A stretch of DNA of 64,000 nt from Pyrenopolyporus hunteri (GCA_902806595.1 CADCXC010000035.1:2170001-2234000); one strand, 5' to 3'; shown: positions 14,156-25,965, numbered from the stretch's first letter. Program-made: numbers and translations. The notes: generated by a model not told the origin, from the letters alone.

Positions 14156-15753
14156 GCTCTTGGAAAAGAGATGAGATATTTGGAAGAGAGGCTGGCTGTG
14201 GTAGTGGTGATGTGATGTGTGCGAGGATAATGGTTGGTCTGAAGGATCGCGGCGGGAACGTTCGGCCGGGTCATGCTGATAGGTAGGTAGGTATGTTTAC
14301 AATACGACAGGATAATCTAGTATATTCCATGTATGCATTCCTTCTTTTCCTTCTTTTCCTTTCCTCCCCCCTCCTCCAGGCACGCGCGCTTCGGATCCGG
14401 TGCCTGCCACGCTGTCAGCTTACACCGCATACCGCTACACCCGTATGATGTGTGCGTGTACGAGGACAGCTGCCGAGCAGGTAAAGGATAGGTAGCGCGA
14501 CGTTGCCTGGTGGAGATCCCGGGTTGCTTTTATGTAAGATCCGTAACGGAAGGCAGATGAGATATGACACCATCGGCTTGTGCTATAAGTCCTGTATACG
14601 ATGGAGAGGCAGATATGCATGTGTATGCGCAGTACATTACCTAGGTACATACATGTAGTGTTAGTAGTCGACGCCTTATTTTAGAGTATGTGTATGTTTT
14701 ATCTACCTCAAGTATTCGTCGTTGCGGGAAGGGCCGCATCCAACCCCACGTAATTTAAACTCGTGCAACACGCCCTTCTACACCCATTTACAAGGTATAT
14801 ATGCATGCACATAGATGGTGTATACCACTTTACGTCTAGAGCATTCCTTACTAAGTACCGTGCCAGCTTTTACATAAATATAAGTTAACAAACAAAAATA
14901 TAAATATGTTTATATCAAGGTGGTTAAGTCTCTATGATGCGCCTAGAGATATAAATACCTACGCATGCATATATACCCTACGTACCTACACACGTAAGTA
15001 CGGGTATGCGGCCGGCCGGGAAGGCAACAACCTACTAAAGCCGTAAGGTTAGAGGCGCGACGGCGTCCTCGTGTCTTAGCAGATGATGAAAAACTCTTCT
15101 CCGTCGCCAATCCTTCAGCTGATGGGGACCCGACGGTCCCGGATGACCAAGAGAGGGGCTGGTTGGCTCAGCTCTCTCGCAGCCCGCGCCTTCGACGGCT
15201 ACGCACATATGCGGGCGTCTATGCGTACCGGGCAGGAAAGACCCCAAATCTCCAAATCTGTAGGATCCCGCGGGGTGCCTAAGCCCTCCCATCGCAATAT
15301 GGGGAAGCGTAGGCGTAGGAGAGTAGAGCGTAGGTATGGACGAGGTCTAGGTACCCTGCCGTAAGTTGTTCTTGGATATCGAGATGATTCGACAGGAAAC
15401 GTCCTGTTAGCCTAACAACACGTAATGGCGGTTACAACGAAGAGGACAGATTCATCAACATTCAATTCCGATCTTGGTTTATTAAAGCTTATTGGCTATG
15501 ACTTGGACCTCATCCGTCCCGTTACAAGGACGAACCTTGATGAGCAAGCAGAGTCCTAATAGGACCCGGGAGCGTCGCTATTAGCCTCGACCCCCTATTC
15601 AGGGGTGGGAGCGGTCAGGTTTTTCGAAGCATCTTCACCGCTTCAGCTCGCAGCCACCCCATCATCTGTGACGGGTAAGTAAACCGTGAATCGTATACTT
15701 CACCACCCCTACCTTAGCCAAGCGCATAGATTAGAGCCCATCGGGTGTGGTGG

Positions 15754-17639
15754 TTACATCCGGAAGACCCCAAATCTGGTATCACCAGGCTGGACATCAT
15801 TTCTACCCGACAGCGCGGCTCTTAGACCCAAACCGAGATAATGCCGAGTGTGCTGAGGTGGGATTACACCGTCATCCTAATAGGCGTCCGGATTAGTTAG
15901 TAAGTTAGGCAAACAACGACGAGACGGGAGAGGAGGGCAGTCGCATGGCCTCTTCATCGTCACTCACCCATAGCCTAGCAGAGGAATACACGGCGTCGCT
16001 CTCACGCTCGATTCGATTCCTTAGTTCCGGATCCGCCTTCTGGCCTACCGTCTCCATAACGCTGGCGAGCTGCTCCCCACCCATAACGCCGATTCGCGCA
16101 TTAGGCCACATCCACAGGAACCGGGGACCGTACGCACGCCCGCACATGCCATAGTTTCCGGCGCCGTAGCTACCGCCCACAACGACAGTGAACTTGGGGA
16201 CGTCGGCACACGCGACAGCTGTTACCAGTTTGGCGCCGTGCTTAGCGATTCCGTCGCGCTCTGCTTGGGCGCCGACCATGAACCCGCTAATGTTTTGTAG
16301 GAAGACTAACGGGATGCCGCGTTGCGCGCACAGCTCGATGAAGTGCGCGCCTTTCTGTGATGACGTTCCGAATAGGATTCCGTTGTTAGCCACGATACCT
16401 ACACGATATCCGTAGATGCTTGCGAAGCCTGTCACCAGCGTGGTACCGAAACCGCGCTTGAACTCGGCGAAGTGCGAGCCATCGACGATTCGCGCGATGA
16501 CCTCGTGGATCGGCAAGGGTTTGCGGAGGTTCGTCGACGCTATGCCGAGGAGTTCCGAGGCTGGGTATAACGGTTCCGAATAGCTTTTTGGGGGCGGAGA
16601 AGCCTTGTGCGGCCAGTTCAGGTTGCTGATACATCTCCTTGCGAGCACAATGGCATGCGCGTCGTCCACGGCCAGGTAATCCGACACGCCCGACACGGAG
16701 GTGTGCATGGCACCGCCACCGAGTTCTTCGGCTGATACTTCCTCGCCCGTAGCGGCCTTAACAAGAGGTGGGCCGGCAAGGAAGATGTGCCCCTGTCCCT
16801 CGACGATGATATTCTCGTCGCTCATGGCGGGGACGTAGGCCCCGCCTGCTGTACATAGACCCATGACCACGGAGATCTGGGGAATTCCCTGGGAGCTCAT
16901 CCTGGCCTGGTTGTAAAAGATGCGACCGAAATGTTCACGGTCCGGGAAGACGTCTGACTGGTGAGGTAAGTTTGCGCCGCCGGAATCCACCAAGTATATG
17001 CAACTGCATCATTGTTAGACTAGACTTAGACTAGATATTGCCAGATCAGGTCGCCGTTGGCGATAATTCAACTTACGGCAACTTATTCTCCTGAGCTATG
17101 GCCTGGGCTCTTAGATGCTTCTTTACGGTAATTGGGTAATATGTGCCGCCCTTGACTGTGCTGTCATTTGCTACAATCACGCACGTAACGCCCTCGACCA
17201 CGCCGACCCCAGTAATGATGCCTCCGGCCGGCACATCTGCCTCAGGGTAGAGCTCGTGGCCAGCCAGAGGCGACAGTTCCATGAAAGACGTCCCAGGGTC
17301 AATCAATGCTGTAACTCGATCCCGGGGCAGCATCTTCTTCCTCGCAATGTGCTTCTCCCTAGCCTTCGCGGGCCCGCCCTGCTGCGCCGAGCGCGTCAGC
17401 TGCTCCAGGCGGGCCATGGCTTCATTCATAAGCCGTTCATTCTCCTTGTACTCCTCCGATGTCGAGTCCACGTTACTCCGTATTACTGATATGGCATTCG
17501 CTTGGTACGGGGCCGTGTAAGACGCGATGGCTCGAGTGGATAGACGGACGTGAGGAAGTCGGCGGGTGCGCTTAACGTATTGCTGGGTCAATTGGCGTGA
17601 GAAGCCTAGGAGATCCCTCGAGCATCGTGGTATAGACAT
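15754..17639 (-). CDS. mccB: 3-methylcrotonyl-CoA carboxylase, beta (non-biotin, carboxyltransferase) subunit, mitochondrial
   Basis: Carboxylates 3-methylcrotonyl-CoA in mitochondrial leucine degradation, together with the biotin-carrying alpha subunit. Predicted exons on the minus strand are 17639-17077, 17003-15968 and 15876-15754, giving 573 aa, the usual family length. Joining exons 1 and 2 restores QENKLPCIYLVDSGGANLPHQ. Exon 3 restores the expected end, from DDGVIPPQHT to the terminal FGVFRM. The basic, Ser-rich first ~45 residues look like a mitochondrial presequence. The carboxyltransferase signature GGSYGAGNYGMCGRAYGPRF and the GEQLASVM motif are intact. The frame of exon 2 runs on into an intron as far as 15905, which could be mistaken for the gene end. 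The gene is head-to-head with isovaleryl-CoA dehydrogenase, the previous enzyme of the pathway. No alpha subunit gene is seen in this window. Confidence 0.96.
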
Positions 17640-18168
17640 CTTGTATAGCGGTTCGCGCCCTGCTACATACTGGTAAGATAGGTTGTCGTGTTGTTATTGT
17701 TGTTGTTCTTGTTGTTGTTTTAGAAAGGAAATAAGATGTATGAGTTGAAGTAATGAGCTGGAGGGAAGTTGTAAGCGAGGTAGAATCAATGTAGCTACGT
17801 AGTGGGGTTCGCTCGATTTTAGCGATAATCCCCGTACATATTCCCCCGTACAGACTCCTCGTGGTACTTGGCAGCTACCTTTGATCAATAGAGGAAGCTA
17901 AGGGAAAGCCGAGGAAGTCGAGGTTGGGGAACTGGGAACTGGGAAAGCCACCGCACGAACGCCGCCAATAGCCGCTGAATTGGCACAATACCGAGGCTGG
18001 CCGTAGTTCACCTGCGGCTTCTCCTTACGAGTTCACCTAGAGAAGGAACGTTATGCCGAATAGGTACCGTCAGCATCGTATTCCGTGTATAACCCGTGAC
18101 TCTTTCCCCCTTTTCATTTCTCCCAGTTTATTTTTCTATATAGATGATAGGCATTGATATACTTCATT
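17640..18168. promoter_or_regulatory. Shared divergent promoter region of mccB and isovaleryl-CoA dehydrogenase
   Basis: The 529 bp between the two start codons must carry both promoters and both 5' leaders. Visible elements are a TTG/GTT repeat at ~17692-17720 in the mccB leader, a CCAAT box on the plus strand at 17965-17969 and one on the minus strand at 17979-17983. CCAAT is the known target of the fungal Hap/CBC complex. I see no CCGNNNNCGG (Leu3-type) site. The arrangement implies co-regulation, which is inference. Confidence 0.65.
17965..17983. promoter_or_regulatory. Back-to-back CCAAT boxes in the divergent promoter
   Basis: CCAAT occurs at 17965-17969 (plus) and as ATTGG at 17979-17983 (CCAAT on minus). 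There is therefore one box in each direction, 9 bases apart, about 190 bp from the dehydrogenase start and 330 bp from the mccB start. These are candidate CBC/HapB-C-E sites; the motif is short and binding is not shown. Confidence 0.4.
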
Positions 18169-19537
18169 ATGTCAAGCATGAAGGCATTCAGGGCACTCAG
18201 CCGCCCCGCGCGGCACTCGCTAGCATCCACCCCCAGAGTCCCACTCCCGCATCCTTTAGCGCTCTCGTCGTCCCATAGCCGGCGATATGCTTCGTCGAAG
18301 CACCCGCAGGGCTTCACCCCGCCCACGGCCGCGGACCTGGCCGAGCTGCGCGAGCGCGTGCAGGAGTTCACGCGTCGCGAGATCACGGAGGAAGTGGCCG
18401 CGCGCACGGACAAGAGCAACGCTTTCCCGGCTGACATGTGGCCGAAGCTGGGCGAGGCCGGGTTCCTGGGCATGACGGCGGACGAGGACGTCGGCGGCCT
18501 GGGCATGGGGTACCAGGCGCACTGCGTGGTGATGGAGGAGATCTCGCGCGCCAGCGGCAGCATCGGGCTCAGCTACGCCGCGCACTCCCAGCTGTGCGTC
18601 AACCAGCTGCAGCTCAACGGGACGCCCGCGCAGAAGGCCAAGTACCTGCCGGGCCTGATCGCGGGGACCCGGGTCGGCGCCCTCGCCATGTCGGAGTCCG
18701 GCGCCGGCAGCGACGTCGTCAGCATGCGCACCGCGGCCAAGAAGGTCGACGGCGGGTTCCTGCTCAACGGCACCAAGATGTGGATCACCAACGGGCCCGA
18801 CGCCGACGTCGTCGTCGTGTACGCGAAGACGGAGCCCGACAAGGGGTCCAAGGGCATCACGGCCTTCATCGTGGAGACGAGCGCGCAGGGGTTCAGCTGC
18901 GCCCGGAAGCTGGACAAGATGGGCATGCGCGGGAGCAACACGGGCGAGCTGGTGTTCGACAACGTCTTCGTGCCGGAGGAGAACGTGCTGGGCCGGGTCA
19001 ACGGCGGCGTGCGCGTGCTGATGGAGGGCCTGGACCTCGAGCGCCTGGTCCTCAGCGCCGGCCCGCTGGGCATCATGCAGGCGGCCCTCGACGTGGCGCT
19101 GCCGTTCACGCACCAGCGGAAGCAGTTCGGCGCCCCCATCGCGCACAACCAGTTCGTCCAGGGGAAGCTGGCCGACATGTACACGAAGCTGCAGGCCTCC
19201 CGGGCGTACACCTACGCCACCGCCAAGTCCGTCGACGAGGATGGGGTGATCAGGACGCAGGACTGCGCCGGCGCCATCCTGTACGCGGCCGAGCGGGCCA
19301 CGGAGTCCTCGCTAGATTGCATCCAGTTGCTCGGCGGCATGGGCTACGTGGAGGAGATGCCAGCTTCAAGGTTACTAAGAGAGTAAGTTCATCGCTTTTC
19401 ACTCCTATCCTTCTCGTTACGCTACTCACCATTGTGCTAGCGCCAAATTATACGAGATAGGGGCTGGTACGTCAGAGATACGCCGCATGGTCATTGGAAG
19501 AGCGTTCAATAGGGAATATTCTCATCTTGGAGCATGA
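18169..19537 (+). CDS. ivd: Isovaleryl-CoA dehydrogenase, mitochondrial (acyl-CoA dehydrogenase family)
   Basis: FAD enzyme that oxidises isovaleryl-CoA to 3-methylcrotonyl-CoA in leucine catabolism and passes electrons to ETF. Predicted exons are 18169-19382 and 19441-19537, giving 436 aa. The splice restores RLLRDAKLYEIGAGTSEIRR. The first ~45 residues are basic and Ser-rich, a likely mitochondrial targeting sequence. Acyl-CoA dehydrogenase motifs AMSESGAGSDV and MWITNG are present. Glu-291 in GLDLERLVL matches the catalytic base peculiar to isovaleryl-CoA dehydrogenases, while the usual position near the C-terminus is Gly (IGAGT), as expected for this subfamily. I chose the first ATG in the frame; another ATG lies three codons later. 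Codons from about 18300 to 19300 end almost always in G or C, unlike the gene ends. It is divergent from mccB and ends 55 bp from the HET gene. Confidence 0.96.
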
Positions 19538-19592
19538 TATGCGACACAGGAGTAATGCATCTGTGCTGGCGTTCGGAGTGTATTCATTCTAC

Positions 19593-21452
19593 CTAGGCTA
19601 CTTCCTTCTTTTCCGCGCGAACCAAGAAGTGTAATCGGTCGCCAATCGGTTCCAAGTAGTCATTGAGGGGCTTCTCCCGTTCCAAAATGAAATCTACTTC
19701 AACGGGCATCATACCTGATTTTAGATTCATCGATGTACTCGTCCTAGCTATCTCACCATACATTGTTGTGCAATTCCCTTGTTTTGTTGAGGGGTTGGAC
19801 GGATCTGATATGCGGTGGATATATTTTTGGGGTAGGTTACCGAATAAACCGAAGCTATCATCACCTAGATGAATACCGAAGTGAAAATACGTCGCATTCC
19901 AATAGAACACAATGTAGAACGACTCTCCGGCACTAGGCTTTACTTCGAATAAAGCAGAGTACGAATGTTTTGTCATTGATCTGGGGTCAGACGTGAATTT
20001 GACAAATCCGTAGGTGTTACACCACTCTGTGACAGGCCAGAGGGTGGATATCGTGGAAACATCCACTCTCACAACTTCGCTGTCACCAAACAAACGACGG
20101 TCAATTCTCGTTTGGGATAATACCGTTAGGTCATCTCGGATAGGAATATTTTGTAGATGAATGCCTCCTAAAGCAAAGCGTTCGCGTTCAGAGACTGGGG
20201 GTGTTTTGTGAATGTATATTTGCCCAGTCCAGTGTTTCTCCGAGTCGATCGTTGTTAGGGAGGCGAAATTGAGTGTGGGTATAGCCAATCTGGCATACCT
20301 AGTACCTAGTGCGCCATGAGGTACCAATGAATCGGGCGGCGACTTAACTAATATAATTGATACTTGACTCTCTTTGTAGCGTGAGCTGCGATGACTCGCA
20401 TTCAACGCAGCATTATAAGTAAGAACTGTACGGCATCCGGCGTAGAGATGGGAGTGTTCGCTGTAACGTCGCTCCGTGAGGGAAACATGAATTTGAAGCC
20501 CTCTGTTGGTCATTGCAGACGGATAGCCGGTGTCGAAGTCGCCAATCACAACAGTTCCAGATTCTTGGAAGTCATCGGGAGATTTTGCGAATACGCCTTC
20601 CAGAGTCCATGCTCTAGGGCTCGATTTAGGAACGGTCCAACACAACAGCGTTTGGTCTTCTGTGCTTCTGAGAATTTCTTCTTGTAATCGTACAAAAGCC
20701 TTAGTGCCTTCGCCGTACAGGAGCGGCATGTTGATATCGAAAAGCCCCATAAGAGAGTAAGCTGTGTCTTCAACACGGGTGCACGACCTCCCGGCTGCCC
20801 AAGACATTCTCTGGGCGACGCTATAGTAGGATAGGTTTGAACTGCGACGATGTACGATATGCTCTGGAATCGGCGTAATCTCGGCGATTGCCCTTGATAT
20901 GTGTGAATCAAATTGTGTGCCTATCTTCGTCCACCCGCAGCCGTAGAAGGTGATATCTCCCGGCGCGATTAACTCTTGCAATGTCCAGGCCCTAGTGAAC
21001 CATCTAGAAACTTGAGGTTCGCTATCGCTATCTGATGTGGAGGTATATGGAAACTAGAGTCATGAGCCACTGGTCGACGTATTAACTCGTTCCGGTTCAT
21101 ACGGTACCTTGTCAACCACGTCGGTAAGATAGGCGTAACACTTCTCGGATTCCTTATACCACCGATACATCGAATTAATCGCTTCGCTGAGTTCGGCACT
21201 GCTAGTTTTGTCGATGCAGCAAGTGTCCACCCAAGCCCATCCTAATCCGTCGCGTTTCGCTTGCTTGCAAGTGAGGACGATCTTCTCGTAACCCTGTTTG
21301 GAAGGGCCTCTCCCGGCTTGCAAGTCTTGGAGACTCACCTCGCCCTCGGCCCAGGTATGCGAAAGGATGGCATACTTCGGAATATCGCTGCCTAGGAACT
21401 CATAGATTTCAAGAGAGTCCCGCTCGAGGGAGCTAACGTCCAGCAAGCGCAT
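19593..21452 (-). CDS. HET (heterokaryon incompatibility) domain protein
   Basis: Predicted exons are 21452-21108 and 21053-19593 on the minus strand, giving 601 aa. The 54-nt intron (GTACCG donor, CTAG acceptor) removes in-frame TGA and TAG codons and joins CYAYLTDVVDK to a Ser/Asp-rich linker and SRWFTRAWTLQELIAPGD. The N-terminal HET domain (residues ~1-160) shows the family hallmarks MRLLDVSSLE, YAILSHTW, GWAWVDTCCIDK, SEAINSMYRWY and WTLQEL. It is followed by the frequent downstream segment AQRMSWAAGR..EDTAYSLMGLFDINMPLLYGEG. The C-terminal ~300 residues are not recognised; no NACHT, WD40 or ankyrin repeats are visible. Proteins of this kind mediate non-self recognition between fused hyphae in some fungi, but most are uncharacterised, so the role here is inference. 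Confidence 0.92.
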
Positions 21453-24400
21453 CGCCGCGGCGTCCTAAGGCCGTACAATAGGGGAAGGCGTCGAACGGGA
21501 AACTAGTCACGACAGCCTTACCGGCCATCTCGACGCCCATTAGAATTCAGGCCCAACGCCCATACATCTGACTAATCGCCAACCCCGCAGTTTAGAGCCA
21601 ATGGCCCGTTAATGGGGTTTAGATGAATGAGGTCGCACAGACTTTCTAGATTTAAGTAATGAGACATATCGTGTAAACTGGCGCCACCCCGTATGTGCGG
21701 ACGGAGCCGGTTTACTGTGGATGGCTGAAATACTTAGGAATGGCGGACGGCTGAGGAAATTAAAGGCCCCAGCCTATTTAGGTGCTCAAGCCATATTTTG
21801 GAATGCTAAAGCATAGTGAATCGGCTTCGGTCAGGAAGCTGAGGAGTAGAAAATACAATAGAAGAGTGGGATGAATAGGAGGTCGTAGGTACAGAAATGG
21901 AAGTGATGTCACAATAAATGCTTATTATAGCCGTAAAATTGACATTTATTTAGCCACCATCGGATGATTCCTGCATACAGGATTCGCCCGTCAAGTGGTG
22001 CATACATGGGAACGGGGGAACGATGGAAACGATGGGAATGATGAAAGTGGTGAAAATGATAGCAAGGTTGTGCCGGTGGCGTTCGAAGCAATGGAGGCGG
22101 ATTGTGCACGGTAGGGGGGGTTGTCATGTGATCTGGAACACCACTCAATACTTGCATATTCGTATCATACATTACGATGCATTATTTATATCGTATAAGT
22201 GTCTACCTATTAGATTACGCCGTCTATGCGCTTATCAGAATACATATATTGCCTTCATCGCCCCCTGGAAGAGAGCCATTTTGAGATCATATTACCATGT
22301 ACGGACTATTGCGCTTCCTGTTTGTCTGTGTAGATCATTTCCATCTACAAGTTTATCGCTGTTACTATGAGGCAATTGGGCTCGGAATCCCCTGCCGATT
22401 CATAGACTACCTACAGTGCTACGTTGGCAGTCTGGGCCCGCCAATATCTGAGGCTGGTTCTTCGGTTTGCCCAAGGTTTGATGGGTGTAAGGGATTACAA
22501 GGGATCCTACGCTGGAAACGTGCTGAGGACGGATTGGCCGTCTTCAACCACCGCGGTGGCCTATTCGAGAGTCAATCTACCCCAAACCGCCAGTGGGAAC
22601 GTTTCCTGCTGACCGGACTTGGAGGCTGACTGATGGGATGACGACGAGAAAGTCGCCGATTCTACCTAGAACGGTCTGCGCATCCCAAGTCCACGGCAAC
22701 CCGAATCGCGACCTGTCGGCGATAAGTCCTTCTCACTGCCGACGTAGATCGGTCGGCGGCAGAATGACTAGAGCAGGGAGACGGTGAGGACGATCGTCAG
22801 TTTGCCAGACTACCTACCTACGTATTGTTTGCATGAGCACGAAATCAAACGATGGGGGAGCTTAGATCTAGAGGCCTTGTTCACACCGGCTCTCACGATG
22901 CTGTGCCACGCCAAATGGGGAACTCATTCTAGCCGCATCGCTAACCGGTGTAGACGTTCGCGGTGTTGGTCGTAGCTGACATGAAGAACCATGGCTCCAA
23001 CCATTGCGATACATCACAACAAGTCGCGAACCGGGGGTTGAACGCCAGGCTGCCTTTGTACGATTTACTTTTTTTTTGTTTTTTTTTCTTGCCGGGACCT
23101 GGGATTGGAGCCGGACCCGGCTCCGTTATATAAGGGATTGGTCCTAGGCCGCGGATCCCCAGTTATAACCTAAATAAGTACCTATCCTGACGACTGGTAA
23201 TCAACATAGCTAACGTCCCAAGGTGTTCGATCTCTCTTCCTCGTTACATCTGGGAGAGGGTTGGAAACCAGAGCCTCACGTCTGGCTATGCAGTACGTGC
23301 TGGGTGTCGGGGTTAGGCAGTAAAAGACAAAGCCCCAGCATATAGGGCATCAAGTAAGAGCTCAAGGATATGCTGACCACCAGGGTACGTGTCATGGTAC
23401 GCTATTGCTGCATGTAATTAGAGACGATCTCATTCGTACCTACATGGTAGGTACCTAGGTGGCAGTCACAAGCGGTTTCTACTATGTACCTACCTACCTA
23501 TGTTTATGGTACCGTGCCGTAAAAGAGTAAGAAACCGAAAGAGATCGTCGGGGCATAAGCCGGAGTAAGGATTCGTCTGGTACCTCATGCAAACCATTTT
23601 TACATCAATTCGAGGCATGACGGTCTCCTGACGAAGCGGTAAAGTGGATGCTGTTGAATGGAACGGGCTAATATAAACGTGCCTTGAGCTGCCATGCTTT
23701 CAAGACACCCCTGCCAAATGGAGTTAACTGCCTCGCACGACAGCGAGCTAGAAATATGGGATGGAAATTTCTTACATTTCCATATTACCGTTGATCCCGC
23801 CCTAGTGTCAGTGCCCGTAGCAGCCCAATGGTCGACGTTTCAGCAACACTGTCATCCTCACCTTTGTACAACTCGGCTTATCGAGAACGGGACGGCTGAT
23901 CTCCTTGCAGGCTAGACGGCGTCGAATGGGGGTTCGCGCTTCTTATCTACTAAGCCGGTCAGGGAGTCGGTGCGGACACACTCCAGAAGCCCCGGCGGTC
24001 ACGGGCGCCTTCTCGTCCCCTGCATCACGGGGGTCCCAGGAACATGGGAAAGGCTAGTCGAAAAAAAGAAAGTACATACACGCCTTAGGGGGGAGGGCTC
24101 TATCTCCCGCGTTGCTTTCCCCTTACGTGAGGAGGAGTGGGTAACGGCGGCGGGTTCCCGCGGAGCACCCCATTATGACCGGTGATCGTAGGCTTGACTC
24201 ACTTGAAAGCCTCGCCTTACTGTGCAGGAAAAAAAGCATGCATGACGTTTATGGCATGGATCCCACTTCGAAAAGACGGTCCTCGAGATTAGGTTGGCTG
24301 GCGCGCACTTAGAGGCTTCGGTCTCCGCGAATGAGCACGAAGTCTTATCCTACGGCCCCGGGTATTCTCGCCCGAAATAGCCTCGACGAACGGGTAGATT

Positions 24401-24830
24401 CCTGCTTTCAGATCTAAATCACCGTTTTGGTTGGCCCCACGGGGTTAGAAGGCGATCTGTCTAATTCCTTGACCGATTTTGCAGATCCATTTGATAGGAA
24501 TCCATAGGGGACACAAAGTCTAGCGTCCCAATCAAGCGCAAGATACGAACTCAGACGCCTCGACAGCAATACAGAGCCCCTGGATCATGGATTCGGTGCG
24601 CGAACCATATAGACCATGGCCAATTGATTTGAAACGAGCGGGATTTGGCTAACATGGTAGGCCGTTCCGCAGAGATTAAATACCAATGGATCCCCGTCCG
24701 GCTTCGCGGTTTACCGGGGACCCTTCAGTAGACCCGGTGGCCTCTTCAGATATAGATGATAGGTACCTCTGGACCTGCTGCACAAGCTTTCTTATAGAAA
24801 ACAGCTCACCTTCTATACCCCCAGTCAAGA
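21453..24830. other. Gene-free stretch between HET gene and Nudix gene
   Basis: No supported gene. Frames are at most about 115 codons, overlap each other and carry no known motif. There are T-rich runs at ~23070-23090 and an AGGT/ACCT cluster at ~23428-23512. The left end should contain the promoter of the minus-strand HET gene and the right end the promoter of the Nudix gene. Confidence 0.5.
23428..23512. repeat. AGGT/ACCT motif cluster
   Basis: Contains a ATGGTAGGTACCTAGGTGG palindromic stretch and an ACCTACCTACCTA triplet within 85 bases of intergenic DNA. Confidence 0.7.
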
Positions 24831-25965
24831 ATGGCCCGCGGACCTCATGAGAAGCCCTACCGGTTAACAGCCAAAAAGAATAGCGCGACCCGGCTAGTGA
24901 AAGTAGAACCGGAAAAGGCGTCCAAGCTTGTGAGGAAATTCAAGGATCTAGTCAGACGGGAGGTATGGGCCAAGGATGATCCGGACCACCAGGTGGATTG
25001 GAGCGATCATCGAGTCTGGGAGAAGATCAGGAACGAGGGCTGCTATCATCGAGCGGACGAGATGATGGTCAGTTGTGGAACGGTCACGATCGACAGGGCA
25101 GACTCGCCGCAGCCAATGGTACTATTGGTCTACAACAAGAACATCGGCATATACCAATTACCTAAAGGGCGCAAGAATTTCGGTGAGGAATATCTTCATG
25201 CAGCTCTGCGTGAAACGGGTGAAGAAACCGGAGTGGCCGTCGAACCGCTGCAGCTAAAATTTGGGTCGAGATCGACGCCACCGAAGCTGGGCGCCCTGGT
25301 CCCGACCCAGACCAGAGAAAGCAAGTATGGCTTCGAGGATAGTTCCACAGGTATCACAGAAGGGCTTAGCAACGAGAGTATCGGTACTAGCGAATGGTGC
25401 GTTATCCGGCATCTTTCTTCCACCAGCTTGACATTTATGTCTCCGCTGCACCTCGTCAGCTTCATTTCTAACAGTGCCACGAGCAGTATGTCATCAGAAA
25501 CCCGTTCCTAACCCCCCTTGCGCTCTCCATGATTATAGTTATTTTTTCTTTGTATTCTGAAGCAGAATATCCACGCAAATTAGATCCAGATCCTGCTACC
25601 GGGGCTTGGAGACATATATACTGGTTCGCAGCGAAACCCTTAGGAGACACCAAACGCAACGAAAGTCTAATGACGGAGGAGGAGGACCGAAATAAGTTTT
25701 CGACTTTCTGGTTCTCCTATACGGACGCGATTCCTCTTCTTAAACTAGAGGACGAGAAGTTCAGTAAGTAAGCCCCATTTATTGCTCCTTTTATCCTGTC
25801 CCAGTAGCAGCCACGCTACTGCTATTTCAACCCCCATTCTTCAACGTACTCGAGCGTCGAACAAGTAGCATACTTACCTACTTATGTCGCCGTATAGTGG
25901 TTCAAATCGCGTTCGCATACCTCCGTGATATGGCGGCGAGCGACTGGGCAAGTAGTAGAGAATAG
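24831..25965 (+). CDS. Nudix hydrolase domain protein
   Basis: Predicted exons are 24831-25485 (GTATGT donor), 25566-25763 (GTAAGT donor) and 25898-25965, giving 306 aa. The Nudix box occupies residues 113-135 and fits G-x5-E-x7-RE-x2-EE-x-G-hydrophobic exactly, so Mg2+-dependent cleavage of a nucleoside-diphosphate-linked substrate is likely; the substrate cannot be told. The preceding strand SCGTVTIDRA..MVLLVYNKNIGIYQLPKG is typical. Exon 3 encodes MVQIAFAYLRDM and ends in SSRE. The acceptor of exon 2 is a tandem AAGCAG, so two forms differing by one residue are possible. The last ~30 residues of exon 1 have an unusual composition and contain a 78-nt GTGCGT..AACAG segment that would be removable in frame, so the middle of the model is uncertain. 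Confidence 0.8.

Larger units (their letters stand above)
11362..15753. other. Gene-free stretch rich in simple repeats
   Basis: No supported coding region. It holds A18 at 13606-13623, A12 near 13805, T23 at 14133-14155, a pyrimidine tract at 14336-14372 and several (ACCT/AGGT)n clusters between 12190 and 14295. Small frames of up to 123 codons here are built on these repeats and look spurious. The last few hundred bases before 15754 are the probable 3' untranslated region of the minus-strand carboxylase gene. Confidence 0.55.

Noticed and set aside
13844..14215. 123-codon frame with a poly-Phe run
   Set aside because: The run is the T23 homopolymer; no other coding evidence.
15905..15967. 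Apparent premature end of mccB at 15905
   Set aside because: The frame runs into an intron with GTGAGT donor at 15967; exon 3 at 15876-15754 restores the normal family C-terminus.
18256..19146. Large antisense and shifted frames over isovaleryl-CoA dehydrogenase
   Set aside because: G/C-ending codons of the real gene remove stops in other frames; the products are Arg/Ala-rich and meaningless.
21054..21107. In-frame stops suggesting a broken HET gene
   Set aside because: A 54-nt intron with GT..AG ends removes both stops and restores the conserved SRWFTRAWTLQEL continuation.
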